DNA of 64,000 nucleotides, from positions 4,504,001-4,568,000 of the forward strand of contig NZ_CP127385.1 in NCBI RefSeq assembly GCF_030378205.1, given 5' to 3'. A program made the position numbers and the translations under genes. Shown in pieces: positions 1 through 10,239 of this stretch. The notes beneath the pieces are model-generated. The model searched no databases. It saw only the letters and a list, made by a program, of their open reading frames with translations, and was not told the DNA's origin. The stretch's first letter is position 1; the number at the start of each line of letters is the position of its first letter. This DNA is from Bradyrhizobium sp. NP1 (GTDB lineage Bacteria; Pseudomonadota; Alphaproteobacteria; Rhizobiales; Xanthobacteraceae).

Positions 1-914
1 GCTTCGGGAGGGCGAGAGCGAGGAAGAGGCGCTGCGCGAGGAAAACATCCGCGCGCGCGTTACCGCCATCCTTGCCGATATCGGCCATACCGGACCGTGG
101 GAGCTCGAATGGTGGAGCATCTATTCCGCCAACACGCTGTGCCTGGACGATTACCGGCAAGGCCGCGTGTTATTCATCGGCGATTCCGCATATCGTGCCG
201 ATCTTCGGGGTTCGCGGGCTCAACAACGGCCTGGCCGACGCCGAAAACATCGGATGGAAGCTCGCGCTCGTGCTCAAGGGCGAGGCCCATGACCGCCTGC
301 TCGACAGCTATTCGCCGGAGCGGCGCGGCGCCACACTGGACGTGTTCGCCAATGCCACCAAGAGCACGCGCTTCATGACCCCGCCGACGCGCGGCTGGCG
401 GCTGGCGCGCGAGGCTGCGCTCTCCTTAAGCCTGCACCAGGAATTTCCGCGGCATCTCGCCAATCCCCGCCAGATGCAGCCCTATACCTATTCGGAAAGC
501 CCGCTGACACCCTACGCCGGGCGCGACGCGGAATTTGCCGGCGGACCGGTCTGCGGCAGCGCCGCCCCGAATGCCATCCTCGCCGACGGCAGCCATCTGC
601 TCGACCGTGCCGGGGACGGCATGACGGCGATCCTGTTCTGCGATGGAGCGCCTTCGGCCGAGCAGGCCGACCTGCTTGAACGGCTCGGCGCAATCGACAG
701 CCGCTTCGTGGCGCTTGTCGTTGGATCGCAGCGCGCCGCCGGCACGAAAGGGATCGCGGACGATGACGGCGAAATCGCCCGCCTGTTCGCAGCCAGGCCC
801 GGCACGCTTTACCTGCTGCGGCCCGACCTACATATCGCCGGACGATGGAGGACGATCGCACCGGCCGAGATCGAGCGGACGGTTCGCCTTTGTCTCGGGA
901 AGGAAATCCCATGA
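1..914 (+). pseudogene. FAD-dependent aromatic-ring monooxygenase (MhpA/PHOX-like), 5' cut by window, frameshifted
   Basis: This is the C-terminal part of a class A flavin monooxygenase, the NAD(P)H-dependent hydroxylases of phenolic rings. Frame 2 from base 2 reads into the second FAD-binding motif, GRVLFIGDSA, at about 152-190. The expected continuation HIVPIFGVRGLNNG is found only in frame 3 from base 189. About two bases are therefore missing, or one is extra, at 186-190, where GCGC-type sequence would be expected. The rest is intact: helical middle, then a thioredoxin-like C-terminal domain ending with RPDLHIAGRWR. The stop overlaps the next start (ATGA). It may be a real decaying gene or a sequencing error. 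The family is clear; the exact substrate is unknown. Confidence 0.75.
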
Positions 915-1096
915 GCACCATGCCCGCCGACGATTTCGAGGCCGCCTATGAGGCGCTGGCTATGGCGATCGATGCGGCCGGCCCCGAGCGCGAGGCCCTG
1001 TTCCTGACCCGCCTTGCGCTGGTGCTCGGCCATCAGCTCGGCGACGTCGAAGCCTTCAGGACGGCGATCAGGATCGCGCTCGACGACCTCAACTAG
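911..1096 (+). CDS. DUF2783 small protein, partner of the flavin monooxygenase
   Basis: This is a 61-residue acidic, helical protein with no signal peptide or membrane segment. Its ATG overlaps the monooxygenase stop as ATGA, so the two are probably translationally coupled. Small DUF2783 proteins are typically found directly downstream of FAD-dependent monooxygenase genes in Bradyrhizobium-like genomes; their function is not established. The assignment rests on size, the sequence (VLGHQLGDVEAFRTAI) and position. The TAG stop lies inside the left end of a CTAG-terminated palindromic repeat. Confidence 0.75.
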   Translation: MSTMPADDFEAAYEALAMAIDAAGPEREALFLTRLALVLGHQLGDVEAFRTAIRIALDDLN

Positions 1097-1168
1097 TGTC
1101 CCGAATCCGAAGTTCGCATCATTTCGCGGCAACCTCTTAAGCGAACTTCGGATTCAAAGGACACTAGT
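1092..1168. repeat. CTAG-ended hyphenated palindromic repeat, copy 1
   Basis: An inverted repeat of about 26 bp per arm: ACTAGTGTCC plus GAATCCGAAGTTCGC on the left, mirrored by GCGAACTTCGGATTC plus GGACACTAGT on the right. The internal segment TTCGCATCATTTCGCGG recurs in copy 2 at 18678-18752. The left end supplies the TAG stop of the DUF2783 gene. It could fold into a long hairpin in RNA and may act as a terminator, but no T-run follows. Confidence 0.8.
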
Positions 1169-1210
1169 GGGGGAACTGCTTTTTTGTACGCACGATCGCT
1201 GAGCAACGCA

Positions 1211-2500
1211 TTACAGATCGATTATCGTTCTTGCAGGGATTGCTTCTGGTGACTTGGGCACATTCCCCAGGATCACGAGACGCTGCAGCCAAGTCAGTTC
1301 GCGCTCAGGCGTCTTGGGAATTTCGACATAGTCGATCGTAATCCGGTCGTTTTCCTTCTCGATCCGGAAGTAATTCAAGCGATACGAAGGATAGTAGACC
1401 GCGGGCAACAAGCCAAAGCGCACCGGAACACGGGACAATAGCTTCAGCCACGTACCGGTATTGATGACGACTTGACCGGCGGGACCTAGTCGCCGCAGGA
1501 ACGCCGCGTGCGTGTGTCCGAAAATGAACACCGCTACCTTGTCATCCGCCTGGAAAACCTCCTGAGCCCCTTTTAGGTAGGGCGCATCCGAATCGAGGTT
1601 CAGGGTCACTCCGTGGCTCGTCTGTAGACGAAAGCGATGCGCCGTGCGCATGAGGTCACGTTCGACGACCAACGCAGGGATACCGAACAAAATCAAAAAT
1701 AGGGAATTGATCGTGATCACGACCTGAAGGACGTTGTCGATGATCCCGAGCCTGCTCATCAGCGGGTTGTGAAATATGATATTGTAATCAAAGATGCCTG
1801 CGACCCGAAGAATTTCCCCGAGAATCGCTATCATCGTGACGCCGGCCAGCAGCAGGAAGGGCAGCAGCACCCAGCGCAGCGCCGTACTCATCTCGCGGTA
1901 GAAGTAGTTCGACAGCATCCAGTCGGGAATCTGCATCGTGCCCACGGAGCGGATGTCCTTGAGCCAGTCTCCCCGGCCGAAGTCGGAATACCGGCTGGCT
2001 CCGCTGACGAAGGTTTCCGTGATGAAGTAGCCCACCGGGAGAGCGTAAGCGTTGCCATATTCGGGGAAGCTGTTGAACTGATCGCGCTGCTGTCCGTGTT
2101 CGATCCATATCCTCTTGTCGCCCACCGGGCGGATCAGGACCAGGCTCGGGTCCAGATGGATGTTGTATGCCTGCAGTTTCTCCACAAAGGCCGGATCGCA
2201 AGCGAGATCGTAATCGTGATTCCCGACCATCATGGTCACCTTGATGCGCGCACCGGTGGCCCTGAGTTGATCGAAAATCGCCTGGTGCGCCTGTATGATG
2301 TGCGCAAGCTTTTCGACCCCGCGTACAAGCGTGAGCTCCCAGAAGCCAAACGTGTCGCCCACGATCAGAAGTTCGGTGTCGGGGCCTTCCTTTTCCAGCT
2401 CCTTCAGGAATTCGATGAACTCGGCGGCGTAATCGCAATGCTGCAATTGACCGTCGCCACCCATGTGCAGGTCACTGACAAAGTAATACTTCTGTGCCAA
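1211..2500 (-). CDS. Membrane-associated calcineurin-like metallophosphoesterase
   Basis: This 429-residue protein has the dinuclear-metal phosphoesterase motifs in order: SDLHMGGDG (residues 9-17), GDTFGFWE (about 48-55), GNHDYD (about 93-98) and GHTHAAF near 330. Between the third and fourth motifs are two hydrophobic stretches (around 210-235 and 255-280), which suggests a membrane-inserted loop or hairpin. UDP-diacylglucosamine hydrolases of the LpxH type share the catalytic core but lack these segments. The substrate is unknown. It is divergent from the AI-2E-family gene (98-bp gap), so the two may share a promoter region. Confidence 0.8.
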   Translation of the reverse strand: MAQKYYFVSDLHMGGDGQLQHCDYAAEFIEFLKELEKEGPDTELLIVGDTFGFWELTLVRGVEKLAHIIQAHQAIFDQLRATGARIKVTMMVGNHDYDLACDPAFVEKLQAYNIHLDPSLVLIRPVGDKRIWIEHGQQRDQFNSFPEYGNAYALPVGYFITETFVSGASRYSDFGRGDWLKDIRSVGTMQIPDWMLSNYFYREMSTALRWVLLPFLLLAGVTMIAILGEILRVAGIFDYNIIFHNPLMSRLGIIDNVLQVVITINSLFLILFGIPALVVERDLMRTAHRFRLQTSHGVTLNLDSDAPYLKGAQEVFQADDKVAVFIFGHTHAAFLRRLGPAGQVVINTGTWLKLLSRVPVRFGLLPAVYYPSYRLNYFRIEKENDRITIDYVEIPKTPERELTWLQRLVILGNVPKSPEAIPARTIIDL

Positions 2501-2597
2501 AGTATGATCTCCGTGCCAGGCCGGTCGAAAATTTCCGACCGCGGGTCATACGCGTGCGCAGGATATCCCCGCGGCCGGCTTGATGTAAGCTTGAACC

Positions 2598-3713
2598 ATG
2601 AACCCCACTCGGCCCGTCGCATTCTGGATTGCGGTATTGGCGGCGGTCGTCGTCGCCGTCGTTCTGTTGCGCGAAGTCCTGCTGCCTTTCGTCGCCGGTA
2701 TGCTCCTGGCGTATCTACTTGATCCTCTGGCCACCCGGCTGGAACGGCTTGGAATGAATCGCCTCATTGCAACGCTAACCATCGTCGGGTTGTTCGTTGT
2801 CGGCGTGACCGCGCTTATCATTCTGACCGCCCCTGTCGTTGTCCGTGAGCTTGCCTATTTCATCGATAATTTTCCGCTCTACATCAAAAGGGTGCGGGAG
2901 CTCGCGACCGATCCAAATCGGCCGTGGCTGAGCAAGCTTGTCGGAGAAGGCCTAGCCTACGCCGAGCAGTCGGTTGGCGAACTTAGCACAATGGCGACTG
3001 CCTGGCTCCGCGATTTTCTGCGTTCGGTTTGGACCGGAGGCCGCGCGCTGATCTCGGTTTTCTCCCTCCTGGTGGTGACCCCGATCATTGCCTGCTATCT
3101 CATCTATGATTGGAAGAAGATGGTGGCGGTTATCGACAACTGGATACCGCCGGCGCAGCGCGATAACGTCCGGGCTCTTGCTCGCGAGATCGACAACACG
3201 ATCGGCGGCTTTGTGATCGGTCAGAGCACGCTGTGCCTGATCCTCGCGGTATTCTACGCGGCAGCGCTGTCCTTGCTCGGGCTCAAGCATGGGCTCCTGA
3301 TCGGAATTGCGGCAGGACTGATAAGCTTCGTGCCGTATCTCGGCTCGCTGAGCGGGCTGGTCATATCGACGTGCATTGCGATTGCACAGTTCTGGCCGCA
3401 TTGGGCCGTCATCTGGACCGTCCCGGCGATCTTCTTCGTGGGCCAGACTCTGTCAGACTATTTGCTGTCGCCCTATTTCGTCGGCCGGCGCGTCAACCTG
3501 AACCCGGTCTGGATCATGTTTGCGCTGTTCGCATTCGGCTACCTGTTCGGATTCGTCGGCCTTTTAATTGCCGTGCCGCTTGCGTCCGCCATCGGCGTGC
3601 TGACGCGCTTCGCGTTGCAACGATATTACGAAAGCTTCCTTTATACGGCCATCCCGAGGGCAACTGCGGCAGATGCGGTTAGATTGACGCCTTCCGACAA
3701 GAAGATGGGTTGA
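2598..3713 (+). CDS. AI-2E family transporter (PF01594-type permease)
   Basis: This is a 371-residue polytopic inner-membrane protein. It has hydrophobic helices at the N-terminus (IAVLAAVVVAVVLLREVLLP), a large soluble loop with amphipathic helices (about 90-145), then a C-terminal block of about five helices containing the family-typical PYLGSLSGLV and the segment AFGYLFGFVGLLIAVPLAS. Family members export diverse small molecules or act as Na+/H+ antiporters, so the name does not fix the substrate. The length is normal. The gene begins just upstream of the divergent phosphoesterase and has no close downstream partner. Confidence 0.85.
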   Translation: MNPTRPVAFWIAVLAAVVVAVVLLREVLLPFVAGMLLAYLLDPLATRLERLGMNRLIATLTIVGLFVVGVTALIILTAPVVVRELAYFIDNFPLYIKRVRELATDPNRPWLSKLVGEGLAYAEQSVGELSTMATAWLRDFLRSVWTGGRALISVFSLLVVTPIIACYLIYDWKKMVAVIDNWIPPAQRDNVRALAREIDNTIGGFVIGQSTLCLILAVFYAAALSLLGLKHGLLIGIAAGLISFVPYLGSLSGLVISTCIAIAQFWPHWAVIWTVPAIFFVGQTLSDYLLSPYFVGRRVNLNPVWIMFALFAFGYLFGFVGLLIAVPLASAIGVLTRFALQRYYESFLYTAIPRATAADAVRLTPSDKKMG

Positions 3714-3969
3714 TTCCATCAATTTGCGGCTTGGAGAGTCAGCAACGGGTCTTTTCGACCTGGTCTGTGGATCTTGCCCGCAATTGTTGCCCGCGACCGC
3801 CCCGGCCGCCGTTTCGGCAGCGCGTCGTGGTCGGCCAACCTTTGCTCACCCGAGCACGAAATTTTCTCATGAGGCGACCCACGCTTTTTCATGGGATCGC
3901 GCGTTGCATTTCTTGCGGCGCATCATATGATATTCGTCATACAACTATTTCGCTCCGGGAGTTCCAACC

Positions 3970-5160
<1,191 letters not shown>

Positions 5161-5178
5161 CAGCAATTTGGGGGTTTC

Positions 5179-6474
5179 GTGATTTCGAACTGGCTTGCGG
5201 GCAGCCTTGCCCGCCGCAACATCCACTACGGCTGGGTGATGGTCGGCGTAACCTTCCTCGCCGCCCTGATCTCGGCCGGCACGGTCGGCGCGCCCGGCGT
5301 GTTCATCGTGCCCCTGCAGCACGAGTTCGGCTGGACCACCGCCGAGATTTCCTCGGCGCTGTCGGTGCGCTTCATCCTGTTCGGGTTGATGGCACCGTTC
5401 GCCGCGGCGCTTTTGAACCGCTACGGCCTGCGCAACGTGACGCTGGCCGCCCAACTGATCGTCGTCTCGGCGCTGCTCGCCTCGTTGGCCATGACCAAGG
5501 TCTGGCAATTGATGCTGCTGTGGGGCGTGCTGATCGGCATCGGCACCGGCATGACCGCGCTGGTGTTGGGCGCGACCATCGCCACGCGTTGGTTCGTGGC
5601 GCGGCGAGGATTGGCGGTCGGCATCCTCACCGCGAGCGTCGCAACCGGGCAACTCCTGTTCCTGCCGCTGCTCGCAAGCCTGACCGAGCGGCTCGGCTGG
5701 CGGATCGCGCTGGCGCTGGTCTGCGCCGCGCTTGGGGTGGCCGCGCTTGCGGTGCTGCTGCTGATGCGCGACCGGCCGAGCGATGTCGGCCTGCGCCCGT
5801 TCGGCGACGACGGCAAGGCTCCCCTGCCCGCGCCGCCGCCGGCCAATGCGCCGATCGTGGCGGCCGCACTCGGCACGCTGCGGGACGCTTCCAAGTCACC
5901 GTCGTTCTGGATCCTGTTTGCGACCTTCTTCATCTGCGGCGCCTCGACCAACGGCCTCGTCCAGGTGCATTTGATTCCGATGTGCCTCGATTTCGGCATT
6001 CCGCAGGTCCAGGCAGCGAGCCTGCTCGCCGCCATGGGGATCTTCGACTTCTTCGGCACCATCGTCTCGGGCTGGCTGTCGGATCGCTACGACAACCGCT
6101 GGCTCCTGTTCTGGTATTACGGCCTGCGCGGGCTGTCGCTGCTGTTCCTCCCCTTCACCGACTTCTCGTTCTACGGTTTGTCGCTGTTTGCGATGTTCTA
6201 TGGGCTCGACTGGATCGCCACGGTGCCGCCGACGGTGCGGCTGACCGCGCAGCGGTTCGGCGCCGAGCGCGCCAACCTCGTGTTCGGCTGGATTTTCGCC
6301 GGCCACCAGCTCGGCGCCGGCACGGCCGCCTTCGGGGCCGGCCTGTCGCGGACGGTGCTCGCGTCCTATCTGCCGGCCTTCTTCATCGCCGGCGCGCTCT
6401 GCCTCGTCGCGGCCCTGATCGCGCTCGCGATCTCGCGCCAGCCGAAACCGGCGCTGGCAACCTCGGCGCCCTAG
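5179..6474 (+). CDS. MFS transporter (12-TM, anion/OFA-like)
   Basis: This 431-residue major facilitator superfamily permease is predicted to have twelve helices, with a cytoplasmic loop around residues 195-225 (Pro/Ala rich) separating the two halves. Both conserved interhelical signatures are recognisable, including WLSDRYDNRW in the second half. The start is GTG, preceded by a G-rich Shine-Dalgarno (TTGGGGG) 5 bases upstream. It sits 18 bp after the thiolase and likely forms a transcription unit with it. It probably imports an organic acid, but the substrate is inference. Confidence 0.85.
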   Translation: MISNWLAGSLARRNIHYGWVMVGVTFLAALISAGTVGAPGVFIVPLQHEFGWTTAEISSALSVRFILFGLMAPFAAALLNRYGLRNVTLAAQLIVVSALLASLAMTKVWQLMLLWGVLIGIGTGMTALVLGATIATRWFVARRGLAVGILTASVATGQLLFLPLLASLTERLGWRIALALVCAALGVAALAVLLLMRDRPSDVGLRPFGDDGKAPLPAPPPANAPIVAAALGTLRDASKSPSFWILFATFFICGASTNGLVQVHLIPMCLDFGIPQVQAASLLAAMGIFDFFGTIVSGWLSDRYDNRWLLFWYYGLRGLSLLFLPFTDFSFYGLSLFAMFYGLDWIATVPPTVRLTAQRFGAERANLVFGWIFAGHQLGAGTAAFGAGLSRTVLASYLPAFFIAGALCLVAALIALAISRQPKPALATSAP

Positions 6475-6491
6475 TCCGCGCTTGGAAGCGA

Positions 6492-7271
6492 CTATTCCGC
6501 CGCAAGCCCCGTGGCGATCGGCTCGGCGTGCCTGACGTAGTCGTGAACCACGCGGCCGAAGGGCAGCGTCAGGTCGGCGAGGAAGTGATGCGCGCCGACC
6601 ACGCGCCGCACCGGAAAGTCGGCCACCGGTGCGTTGACATGCGGCACCAGATGCAGCCGTCCCGGCCCGATCCACGAGCCCTTGACGTTGATATCGGTCA
6701 GGTTGATGGCGACGAGCTGGCAGACTTCGAGCTGGCCGTCGACGCCGGGGATCATCTTCAGGTTGACCTGCGTCTTCGACAGCGTGGCGCGTGTGAGGTC
6801 GCCATTGCCTGCCATGCTCTCGTGCTTGTAGCCCATAGTGCCCATCGCCACGAGCTGGCCGGCATATTCCAGCGTGCCGGTGAGCGTGTCCTTGACGATT
6901 TCAAGCTTGGGATGGGCGTATTTCTTCGGAAAGCCCCAGATCTCGCGGCCCGCGGCGATCGGCGGATCGTCGTCGAGATACATCTGCGAGACGAAGTTGA
7001 CGTCCTCGCCGTTGAGCCGCGCCGGAATGACGAGGCCTGATTCCGTGTAGCTGCCGAAGCCGGAACTGTCGGGCATCTTGATCCATTCATAGTGCACGAT
7101 CGGCTCATTGATCGGCTCGAGCGGCTCCGGCAGGCCGGCGCGGATCAGGGCCGCATCGGTCTCGTAGGTAATGACCAGGAATTCACGGTCGACGAAGCGG
7201 TAAGGGCCCGCCGGGTAGCTCGGGCCCGCGGCCGGCATCGACGGAAGCTTGAGAAGGTCTTCCCTGCGCAT
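6492..7271 (-). CDS. Acetoacetate decarboxylase
   Basis: This 259-residue protein of the ADC family decarboxylates acetoacetate to acetone and CO2 through a Schiff-base lysine. The catalytic region GREIWGFPKKYAHPKL contains the expected adjacent lysine pair. An ATG six bases upstream (7277) is also possible, but the AGGGGAA ribosome site sits 8 bases before 7271 and only 2 before 7277, so I chose the inner ATG. It is divergent from a patatin gene across a 230-bp region and convergent with the MFS gene. Pairing with a patatin suggests ketone-body or PHB metabolism, which is inference. Confidence 0.88.
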   Translation of the reverse strand: MRREDLLKLPSMPAAGPSYPAGPYRFVDREFLVITYETDAALIRAGLPEPLEPINEPIVHYEWIKMPDSSGFGSYTESGLVIPARLNGEDVNFVSQMYLDDDPPIAAGREIWGFPKKYAHPKLEIVKDTLTGTLEYAGQLVAMGTMGYKHESMAGNGDLTRATLSKTQVNLKMIPGVDGQLEVCQLVAINLTDINVKGSWIGPGRLHLVPHVNAPVADFPVRRVVGAHHFLADLTLPFGRVVHDYVRHAEPIATGLAAE

Positions 7272-7501
7272 CGCCATTTCCCCTGCCAAAGGTTGCTGAC
7301 AAAAAGCTAGCCAGCACACTTGACAGGGATGTGAGGGAAATCCGTCAGGCGCGTGACCTCCATGATCTGACCTGCATTTTGTCATGGACGGCAATGCCCG
7401 CCGCGCAGGCAAGCGCGTCACATCGGGCCATTGCGCGCGACCCGCCGTCATCACGGCGTCACGGCGAGGCGAAATGGTCGGCGCGCTGGGAGCAGACCAC
7501 C

Positions 7502-8665
7502 ATGGATGCGAGAACACCGAGCCTGGAACGGACGACGGCGCGCGGCTGGCGGCCGGAGGGCTGCGACCGTGTCGCGCTGGTGCTGCAGGGCGGCGGCGCG
7601 CTCGGCGCCTATCAGGCCGGCGTCTACCAGGCGCTGCATGAGGCCGGCGTCGAGCCGGACTGGGTCTGCGGCGTCTCGATCGGCGCGATCAACTCGGCGA
7701 TCATCGCCGGTAACCCGCCGGAGCGGCGGCTGGAGCGGCTGCACACCTTCTGGGACCGCATCACCAGCCGCAAGATCTGGCACTACACGCCGGATGGCGA
7801 CATCTATCGCAAGGCACGCAACCTCGCGAGCGCGCTGATGACGACGACGCTCGGTCAGCCCGGCTTCTTCGTGCCGCATTCGACCAATCCCTGGCTCAGC
7901 GCGGCCGGCGCAAGGACCGCGACCAGCTATTACGACACCGAGCCGCTGCGCCGCAGCCTGCTCGAGCTCGTCGACTTCGACCGCATCAATTCCAAGGCGA
8001 TCCGGTTTGCGGTCGGCGCCGTCAACGTACTCTCCGGCAACTTCATCTATTTCGACAACGCGCACGACGAAATCATTCCAGAGCACGTGATGGCAAGCGG
8101 CGCGCTACCGCCGGCGCTGCCGATGGTGAAGGTCGGCACCGATCATTTCTGGGACGGCGGCATCGTCTCCAACACGCCGTTGCAGCATCTGCTCGACCAG
8201 GAAGACAATCTCAACTCGCTGGTGTTCCAGGTCGACCTGTTCAGCGCCCGCGGGGTGCTGCCGCGCGACATCCAGGACGTGATGGCCCGTCACAAGGACA
8301 TCATGTATTCCTCGCGCACGCGCCACAACACCGACGTCTATCGCAGGACGCACAACCTGAAGGCCCGCCTTTACAAGGCGCTGTCGCGGGTTCCCGAGCA
8401 CGAGCTTTCAGAGGACGAGCGCGCGCTGAAGGCGTCGCTGAGGAGCCTACCGGGGATCGCGATCATGCAACTGATCTACCAGCAGAAGGCCTATGAGGGC
8501 GACGCCAAGGATCACGAATTCTCAGGCACCTCGATGCGCGAGCACTGGTCCAGCGGCCACGAGGACACCCGGCGCACGCTGAAGCGGCGCGACTGGATCA
8601 GGATGCCCGAGGACGGCATGGGCATCGTCGTCCACGACGTGCACCGCGAGAACGAGCAGGCCTGA
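7502..8665 (+). CDS. Patatin-like phospholipase with DUF3734-type C-terminus
   Basis: This is a 387-residue Ser-Asp dyad acyl hydrolase. The oxyanion loop GGGALGAYQAG is at about 30-40, the nucleophile S59 lies in GVSIG, and the catalytic Asp is in FWDGGIVSNTP (about 218). The C-terminal third (from about 280) matches the DUF3734 extension common in soil proteobacteria. The ATG at 7502 is preceded by GGGAG; the longer reading frame upstream lacks family residues. No signal peptide, so probably cytosolic. It could act on phospholipid or on PHB granules. Confidence 0.85.
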   Translation: MDARTPSLERTTARGWRPEGCDRVALVLQGGGALGAYQAGVYQALHEAGVEPDWVCGVSIGAINSAIIAGNPPERRLERLHTFWDRITSRKIWHYTPDGDIYRKARNLASALMTTTLGQPGFFVPHSTNPWLSAAGARTATSYYDTEPLRRSLLELVDFDRINSKAIRFAVGAVNVLSGNFIYFDNAHDEIIPEHVMASGALPPALPMVKVGTDHFWDGGIVSNTPLQHLLDQEDNLNSLVFQVDLFSARGVLPRDIQDVMARHKDIMYSSRTRHNTDVYRRTHNLKARLYKALSRVPEHELSEDERALKASLRSLPGIAIMQLIYQQKAYEGDAKDHEFSGTSMREHWSSGHEDTRRTLKRRDWIRMPEDGMGIVVHDVHRENEQA

Positions 8666-8679
8666 TACCGCCGACGCGA

Positions 8680-10239
8680 TCAGGGCCTGATCGCCATATT
8701 CGTCGCAAGCCCCGGGGTGCGCAGCGGCTCGGCAAGGCGTGCGAACTCGCAGAGCAGCGAGCGCGTCTTGCGGGGATCGATGATCTCCTCGACCCAGAAC
8801 TTCTCCGCCGAGCGGAACGGCGAGCGCAGCTTGTTGAGCCGCTCCTCGATCTCCTTCAGTTTCGCGGCCGGATCTTCCGCCGCGTCGATGTCGGCGCGAT
8901 AGGCGGCCTCGATCCCGCCCTCGAGCGGCAGCGAGCCCCAATAGGCCGACGGCCAGGCATAGCGGATCGAGAAACGGTCGGCCGGCTGATGCACGACGCC
9001 GGCGACGCCAAACGAATTGCGGATGATGACGGTGCACCAGGGCACCGTGGTCTGGTTCACCGCGGCCATCGCGCGCACGCCGTGGCGGATGGTCGCCGCC
9101 TTCTCCGCCTCGAGCCCGATCATGAAGCCGGGGCAGTCCATCAGATAGACGATCGGCAGATGAAAGGTCTCGGCGAAATCGACCCAGCGCACCACCTTCT
9201 GGCAGGCGTCCGCCGTCCACGAGCCGCCATAGTGGAAGGGATCGCTCGCGAGCACGAGGACCGCGCGGCCCTCGAGGCGCGCCATCCCGACGATGATGGG
9301 GCGGCCGAAATTGGCGTTCATCTCGAAGAATGAGCCCTTGTCGACGACGGCCTCGATGATCGGGCGCATCTTGTAGACCTGGCGGCGGCTGCGCGGCACC
9401 GCCTTGATCAGCGACTCCTCGCAGCGTTCGGGATCGTCCGCGCAGGGCAGCGTCGGCGGCAGCTCATAGACCGAGGACGGCAGATAGGAGAGGAAACGCC
9501 GCGCCCGCGCGAACGCCTCCTGCTCGGTATCGACCGCATCGTCGACGCCGCCGGCGCGGGTCTGGATGTCGGCGCCGCCGAGCTCCTGCTTGGAGAGATC
9601 CTGCCCGAGCCGCTTCACGACCGGCGGGCCGGCGACGAACATCGCGGAGTCCCGCGTCATCACCGAATAGTGGCTGGCCGCGAGTCGCGCCGCGCCAAGC
9701 CCTGCGACCGAGCCGAGGCCAAGGCCGACCACAGGCACGCGCGCGAGGTTCTCCGTCGTGTAGCGGTACCAGCGATTGCCGCCGATGCCGCCCGGCAGGT
9801 TTGCGGCGCCCTTGGTCTCGATCGTCTTCACCGAGCCGCCACCGCCGGAGCCCTCGATGATGCGGATGATCGGCAGGCGGAAATCATGCGCCATCTCCTC
9901 CGCCATCAACGGCTTGGCCGAGATCGAAGCATCCGCCGAGCCGCCGCGCACCGTGAAGTCGTCACCGACCACGACGACCGTGCGGCCGTCGACCCTGGCG
10001 CGGCCGAACACGCAATTGGCCGGCGTCACATGCTGCAGTTCGCCGTGCTCGTCATATTCACCGATGCCGGAGACGGCGCCGATCTCGTGAAAGCTGCTGG
10101 CGTCGATCAGCCTGTCGATACGTTCGCGGACGGTGAGCCGGCCCTGGTCGCGCTGCCGCTTGACCTTCTCAACGCCGCCCATCTCGCGCGCGAAGGCTTC
10201 GCGCCGGGCGAGTTCGTCGAGTTCGGGCTTCCAGTTCAT
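8680..10239 (-). CDS. Acyl-CoA carboxylase carboxyltransferase subunit (fused alpha/beta domains)
   Basis: This 519-residue biotin-dependent carboxyltransferase moves carboxyl from carboxybiotin to an acyl-CoA. The N-terminal domain carries VRERIDRLIDASSFHEIG and the CoA-binding stretch EGSGGGGSVKT; the C-terminal domain carries MDCPGFMIGLEAE and RNSFGVAG. The start at 10239 is preceded by GGAGGAGAC. Its first 71 bases overlap the 3' end of the IclR gene in another frame. A biotin carrier lies beyond IclR, but no biotin carboxylase is in the window. Substrate (acetyl-, propionyl- or other CoA) unknown. Confidence 0.88.
   Translation of the reverse strand: MNWKPELDELARREAFAREMGGVEKVKRQRDQGRLTVRERIDRLIDASSFHEIGAVSGIGEYDEHGELQHVTPANCVFGRARVDGRTVVVVGDDFTVRGGSADASISAKPLMAEEMAHDFRLPIIRIIEGSGGGGSVKTIETKGAANLPGGIGGNRWYRYTTENLARVPVVGLGLGSVAGLGAARLAASHYSVMTRDSAMFVAGPPVVKRLGQDLSKQELGGADIQTRAGGVDDAVDTEQEAFARARRFLSYLPSSVYELPPTLPCADDPERCEESLIKAVPRSRRQVYKMRPIIEAVVDKGSFFEMNANFGRPIIVGMARLEGRAVLVLASDPFHYGGSWTADACQKVVRWVDFAETFHLPIVYLMDCPGFMIGLEAEKAATIRHGVRAMAAVNQTTVPWCTVIIRNSFGVAGVVHQPADRFSIRYAWPSAYWGSLPLEGGIEAAYRADIDAAEDPAAKLKEIEERLNKLRSPFRSAEKFWVEEIIDPRKTRSLLCEFARLAEPLRTPGLATNMAIRP

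Noticed and set aside
7331..7501. N-terminal extension of the patatin gene to 7331
   Set aside because: The extra 57 codons have no family character, and the ATG at 7502 has a good ribosome site.
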